Source: Melitaea cinxia (lineage: Eukaryota; Arthropoda; Insecta; Lepidoptera; Nymphalidae). Taken from it: a stretch of DNA of 64,000 bases. Where the stretch lies: contig NC_059405.1 in the NCBI RefSeq assembly GCF_905220565.1, forward strand, positions 17,004,081-17,068,080, given 5' to 3'. The notes beneath the pieces were generated by a model that was not told the DNA's origin, made no database searches, and worked only from the letters and a program-made list of their open reading frames with translations. The position numbers and the translations under genes are program-made. Each line of letters opens with the position of its first letter. Within the stretch, counting starts at the first letter, position 1. Of this stretch, positions 60,129 through 64,000 are shown piece by piece.

Positions 60129-60708
60129 CTTACAAACATAAAATTGTGCGATTAGGAATAACGTAATAACAACGGTGTCCATTTATTTACGTTTTTGAGG
60201 GAACAATCCATATTTCTAAATTCGCTGTCAAACATTGTTCGCGCTCGCTTGTGTTCGCTTTTATCATCTGTATTCACATGAGTGTGCTTCACACTAGGAT
60301 CAAGTATGCTTCGCAAGATTCTTGTCTATAACACAAGACAAAAAAATTAAGGATTCATAAAAATTGTGTAAAGAACACAATGATATTATAAATTAAATTT
60401 AAAGGTGATAAAATTATGTTGACAAACAAATCACATTCTAAATTTATAAAAAAAGCAGTAAAATTATCGATTTTACACAAGTCAAGTCATAAGCACGAAC
60501 GACTGACAAAGACAAACGCGATATAAATTATTATAATCTGTAATCGGAATGGGAGGAGTGTTTACAAAATACAAATAAGATATTTATCGACCGTTTATAC
60601 TCAGTTTCATTAAATAAAAAGACAAGAATCTTGTACAGGAACATTACCGAATAAATTGTTAGCTTTATTTAAAGACATTCACGTTAGTTTCAATTAGTTT
60701 AAGTAAAG
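60129..60708. promoter_or_regulatory. Head-to-head region between NCAPH2 and the tetraspanin
   Basis: The two start codons are 580 bases apart on opposite strands, so both promoters and 5' UTRs should lie here unless upstream noncoding exons exist. The sequence is AT-rich, and the direct CAAGATTCTTGTC-type motif occurs at 60317-60330 and inverted near 60621 (GACAAGAATCTTG), an inverted pair near each gene. No TATA box is assigned. Confidence 0.5.
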
Positions 60709-63474
60709 ATGAGCATGTCTCGCTGCTACTCGTTGATGAAATGTTTGCTGATTATATGCAACATTTTATTTCTCGTAAGTACTCAATTTCTATTAACGAT
60801 AGCGACTTGCAATGAATTAACAATGTTGTTAAATACCAAAATGTGTGATTACCAAAACTCTGTTTGCAAATGTTAATTTTAAAAATTATTAATTTGCGAA
60901 TTTCGTAATCGTATAGCGTATCGCAAACTTACGAAATTAGTTCACTTATAGTTTTTATTTTAACCAAAGGAACTTCCTTTTATAGAAGTAGATACTTTCG
61001 AATAATAATAGGATAAATACATCTTAAATATTACAAACAATAGCCAAAATAATTATCTTTTAATCTTTCATAATATGCTATTTACCTTATTTAAGATATT
61101 TTATTTTAGACCATAAATGAATTGACTACGTTGTGAAGAAATGAGCACTTATGAGTCGGAGTTCTCTGTTTCTTTATACGAAGTTACTTAATGCCTATAT
61201 CCTGCATGTTGAAATATACCAAATCTATTTGTACACCTCAGTATTGAAAACTGTCGAAGAATTATACTGCAGAATTCTAGATGACACATATTCTTTAAAA
61301 ACGGTTATTTCGCTTTACCTGTGCTGGGTATAGGCCTCTTTCTCCAAGTAGGAGTAGGCTCGGTGCTTAATCCACCACACAGCTCCACTGTAAGGTGGCG
61401 GATATAGGGAATATACATATGTATGCCACCCTGCTTGGGTTGTAGCATAATATGAGATTATTAAAGAAATTTCTTTTCAAAAGGATTATGTTCCAAATTA
61501 GAGTGGGAAAGCAAAATATTTTATGAAGAAATACATCAAGTTAAATGTCAGAAGTTACCGAATCAGATAAAAGAGAATGAAAATGATTAATTGTCATCAT
61601 TATTTTTAATCACTTTGTTGAAATAAGTAAATATTAATAATATTATAATAAATATTATTCATTAATTACTTTACTTATACCAACATTTCCTCCATTACTA
61701 AACTTCATATTTCAATATAGTTATAACGGCTAAAACTAGCAAACTCCCGAATAACTTAAGAAATGTGACTTCATCCTGGATGAAAATTTATAAGTGAATT
61801 GTTAACATGCCCCTAGTAAATAATGAGAACAATCGGATACCTGTAAGTCAAGGGAAAAGTCAGCTGGTAAGATTCAGTAGGTGATAGATGCTGCCACGTT
61901 ATACCTTTCAAGCTACCAGCTGACAAACTTTCCACTGAGATACAGCAAGCTGACAATAATTTTCATTCATTGTAGCATATAGCATATAGCATATAAACTA
62001 GCACCAGGAAAATTTTTAGTTGAGAGGAAATTATTAAAAATATAATTTTTTTTTTCATTTTTAAGCAACCAACTGATGTATAATCCATGATACTATGGTC
62101 AGCTGATTTTATTTTTCCTTCAAGACACTAGGTAAATTATAACCCGATAAATTTGAAAGTGGGAGGAAATGTATAAAATAACTTTTTTCTCCATGCGTGG
62201 GAGGCTGCCACTGCTCGCCCCACCCACGGAGTTGCAGCTGATGGTCGTGAATATTCATAATATAAATCCCTAATGCATTTTACGAAGTTCCACTCATAAT
62301 AAAATAATTAACAGAATTTGTACCTGACTCCCGGACCATACATCCTGTTAAGTTAATATATGCAATCTACATTGTGCAACGTTAACCAGATGTTAACACC
62401 AGACGGCTCGTGTAAACAAACACTGTCTTGATATAGCTCACCTCGTTTACTTTTAATTTCACTGTGTATGCTTATATACTAGTGTTACTACACGAAATTT
62501 GTGATTTTCAGAGAGAGTACAGTGATTTTATTATTCACTAGCTGAACAATGTTTGCTGCTAAACGCTATTAAAAAATAGGGGTTGATCGTAGAAAGGTGA
62601 AGATTTGAAGTTGAATCTACTTTACAATGCTAAATCACCACCCTTCTCATTTAGGGGTATGAAAAATAGATGTTGGCCGATTCTAAAACCTACCTGATAT
62701 GCACACAAAATGCCATAAAAATCTGTCCAGCCGTTTCGGTGGAGTTTGGTAACAAACACCGCGACACGAGAATTTTATATATTAGATGTTTTTACTAATT
62801 AGATAATTTACAAAGATTAAACATACTTTTGTAAAACTTGATCGTTGAAAATTAATTTTTAAATATGTTATTTCTTGTTTTTTTATCTGATTAAAAAGAA
62901 TGTTTGAGGATAAGCATGTTTGAAAAATAATAAATTCACGTGACTTTTTGTGAGTATATTGTATGCTAATAAATCGTTAAAATGTTATTTAGATGGTAAT
63001 TCTCAAAATAAGCGATTTTCTAGTATACATTTATTTTATAAGTTTTCAAATTTTTGCTGTTTAAAAAAAAATCATCTTTTTTCTCAGAATGATCCAACCA
63101 ATTAACATAATTCCAGGAAATTGTTTCTTTTTAACAATCACGACTAGTATGAAACACAAATAAAGCAATTGTTTATTGTTGTAATTCTCCTTCGATGAGC
63201 TAGAACCGCAAGGCATCAATATAAATCAATATGCATGTTGTATATTTCTGTTTGCTAAATTTCATTTTGTATAAAAGCCTATAACTTTTTGTCATGGATG
63301 ATCAATGTGTGTGTGCTTGTGAATCATAGATCGTGGGCGTGGGGGTGTGCGGGTTCGCGGGCTGGGCGCTGTGGGACGGGCGCGCGTCGGAGACCAGCGC
63401 TGGGCGCGCCGGCCTGTGCGCGCTCGCAGTGTGGGCCGCTGTGCTCAGCTTCGGAGCGGTGGCGGCGCTGGCGG
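60709..63474 (+). CDS. Tetraspanin, N-terminal two exons (partial, continues past the window)
   Basis: Exon 1 60709-60774 (22 codons, donor GTAAGT, phase 0) and exon 2 63330-63474 (acceptor CATAG, donor GTAACA, phase 1). The protein starts MSMSRCYSLMKCLLIICNIL and runs on FLIVGVGVCGFAGWALW. The short N-terminus with juxtamembrane Cys and Lys, the first membrane span with conserved Asn, and the W-A-L-W boundary are the tetraspanin pattern. Exon 2 ends in a second hydrophobic span (ALAVWAAVLSFGAVAALAG). Tetraspanins are four-span membrane scaffolds; the CCG-bearing large loop should be in later exons. Start chosen at the first ATG; a second ATG two codons later is equally possible. Exon 2 is very GC-rich in an AT-rich intron setting. 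The subtype cannot be named from this part. Confidence 0.78.
61318..61450 (-). repeat. SINE-A 3' part, reverse
   Basis: On the plus strand GGTATAGGCCTCTTTCTCCA, AGTAGGAGTAGGCTCGGTGC, TTAATCCACCACACAGCTCC and GGTGGCGGATATAGGGAATA are complements of the SINE-A tail. Tetraspanin intron 1. Confidence 0.58.
62538..62786 (-). mobile_element. Helitron-like nonautonomous element, 249 bp
   Basis: On the minus strand it begins TCTAATATATAAAATTCTCG and ends TTCAGCTAG, flanked by A before and T after. The ends, insertion context and interior (CGGCCAACATCTATTTTTCA) match the copy at 30077-30252. Tetraspanin intron 1. Confidence 0.65.
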
Positions 63475-64000
63475 GTAACAGGGCGCCTTCTGATACCTCA
63501 CACTCATAGAACATCACACGCAGCCTCTTCATATTATATTTAAAAAATCTAGTCTATTTCGATAACTTTAGAGAAGTGGTTCGTAATGTAGGTATATTTT
63601 GCAACGGTACACTAACTCTTTTTGGACAAAATACATAGTACCTAGTTATACCTAATCAATAGTAGTTGGAGTAATTATTTATGCCCGAGTGAAATTCACT
63701 CATTTTTCTCCCCGCCTCTGCGGACCGTTTCGGTTATTCCAGGGATGACCAGTGGTCTGCGGACTTCTGGTTGAGAACCACTTCCAAGTTTAAAGTATTT
63801 AATGTACAGAAATACGGATGTATATATTTTTTTAATATATTAATAACGGGTTATCTATGAACATCGTATGCAATAAATTATACCATTTCTATCGGGGGGA
63901 GGTCTAATAGATCATGTTTCGCGTAAAGAAAAAAAATGTACGGGTTACTGCACATATCGACGTTAGTAGAGCTAAGTCACACAGACAGTCACTTCAGACA
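63475..64000. other. Tetraspanin intron 2, beginning
   Basis: No further exon is recognised before the window ends. AT-rich; a CAGGGATGACCAGTGGTCTG block at about 63740 looks like repeat material but is unassigned. Confidence 0.45.

Overview
The window looks like an insect nuclear genome, almost certainly Lepidoptera. It has intron-containing animal genes with GT-AG junctions, an AT-rich background with sharply GC-rich exons, and a dense load of short interspersed repeats of types I associate with moths and butterflies (tRNA-derived SINEs, RTE-type LINE 3' ends with GATGAT tails, hAT and Helitron-like nonautonomous elements). The species cannot be read from the sequence. Gene models were built by hand from splice signals, phase bookkeeping and remembered family motifs; no database search was run.

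Layout. (1) Bases 1-37: last codons of a cathepsin L-like cysteine protease (+). (2) 3347-12066, minus: five-exon ZC4H2 orthologue, with LINE debris, SINEs and MITEs in its introns. (3) 13166-22343, plus: nine-exon PHRF1 orthologue (RING, PHD, RS-rich region, C-terminal Pol II-binding-type domain); it is head to head with ZC4H2 across 1.1 kb. (4) 23347-36736, minus: nine-exon cathepsin D (aspartic protease), convergent with PHRF1, whose introns hold a hAT element, a Helitron-like element, an RTE fragment with a clear target-site duplication, a 180-bp inverted-repeat foldback and a 118-bp tandem array. (5) 36737-42547: repeat-rich intergenic DNA. (6) 42548-60128, minus: ten-exon NCAPH2/CAP-H2 (condensin II kleisin). 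Its intron 6 carries a young, complete-looking Ty3/gypsy-type LTR retrotransposon (47225-52283) and a 133-bp tandem array whose every unit repeats most of NCAPH2 exon 6 with an acceptor-like and a donor-like splice site. (7) 60709-end, plus: first two coding exons of a tetraspanin, head to head with NCAPH2 across 580 bp; the rest lies beyond the window.

The genes do not form one pathway: they cover lysosomal proteolysis (two cathepsins), chromatin and transcription (PHRF1, condensin II), a neural zinc-finger factor (ZC4H2) and a membrane scaffold (tetraspanin). The most unusual structure is the exon-bearing minisatellite in NCAPH2 (53077-54293): nine extra copies of a 94-nt exon segment, each open in all three frames on the gene strand. 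Next are the near-identical LTRs with an A-AAA-AAC shift site at the gag stop, two stop-free introns of PHRF1 whose lengths are multiples of three, and several nested-transposon stratigraphies.
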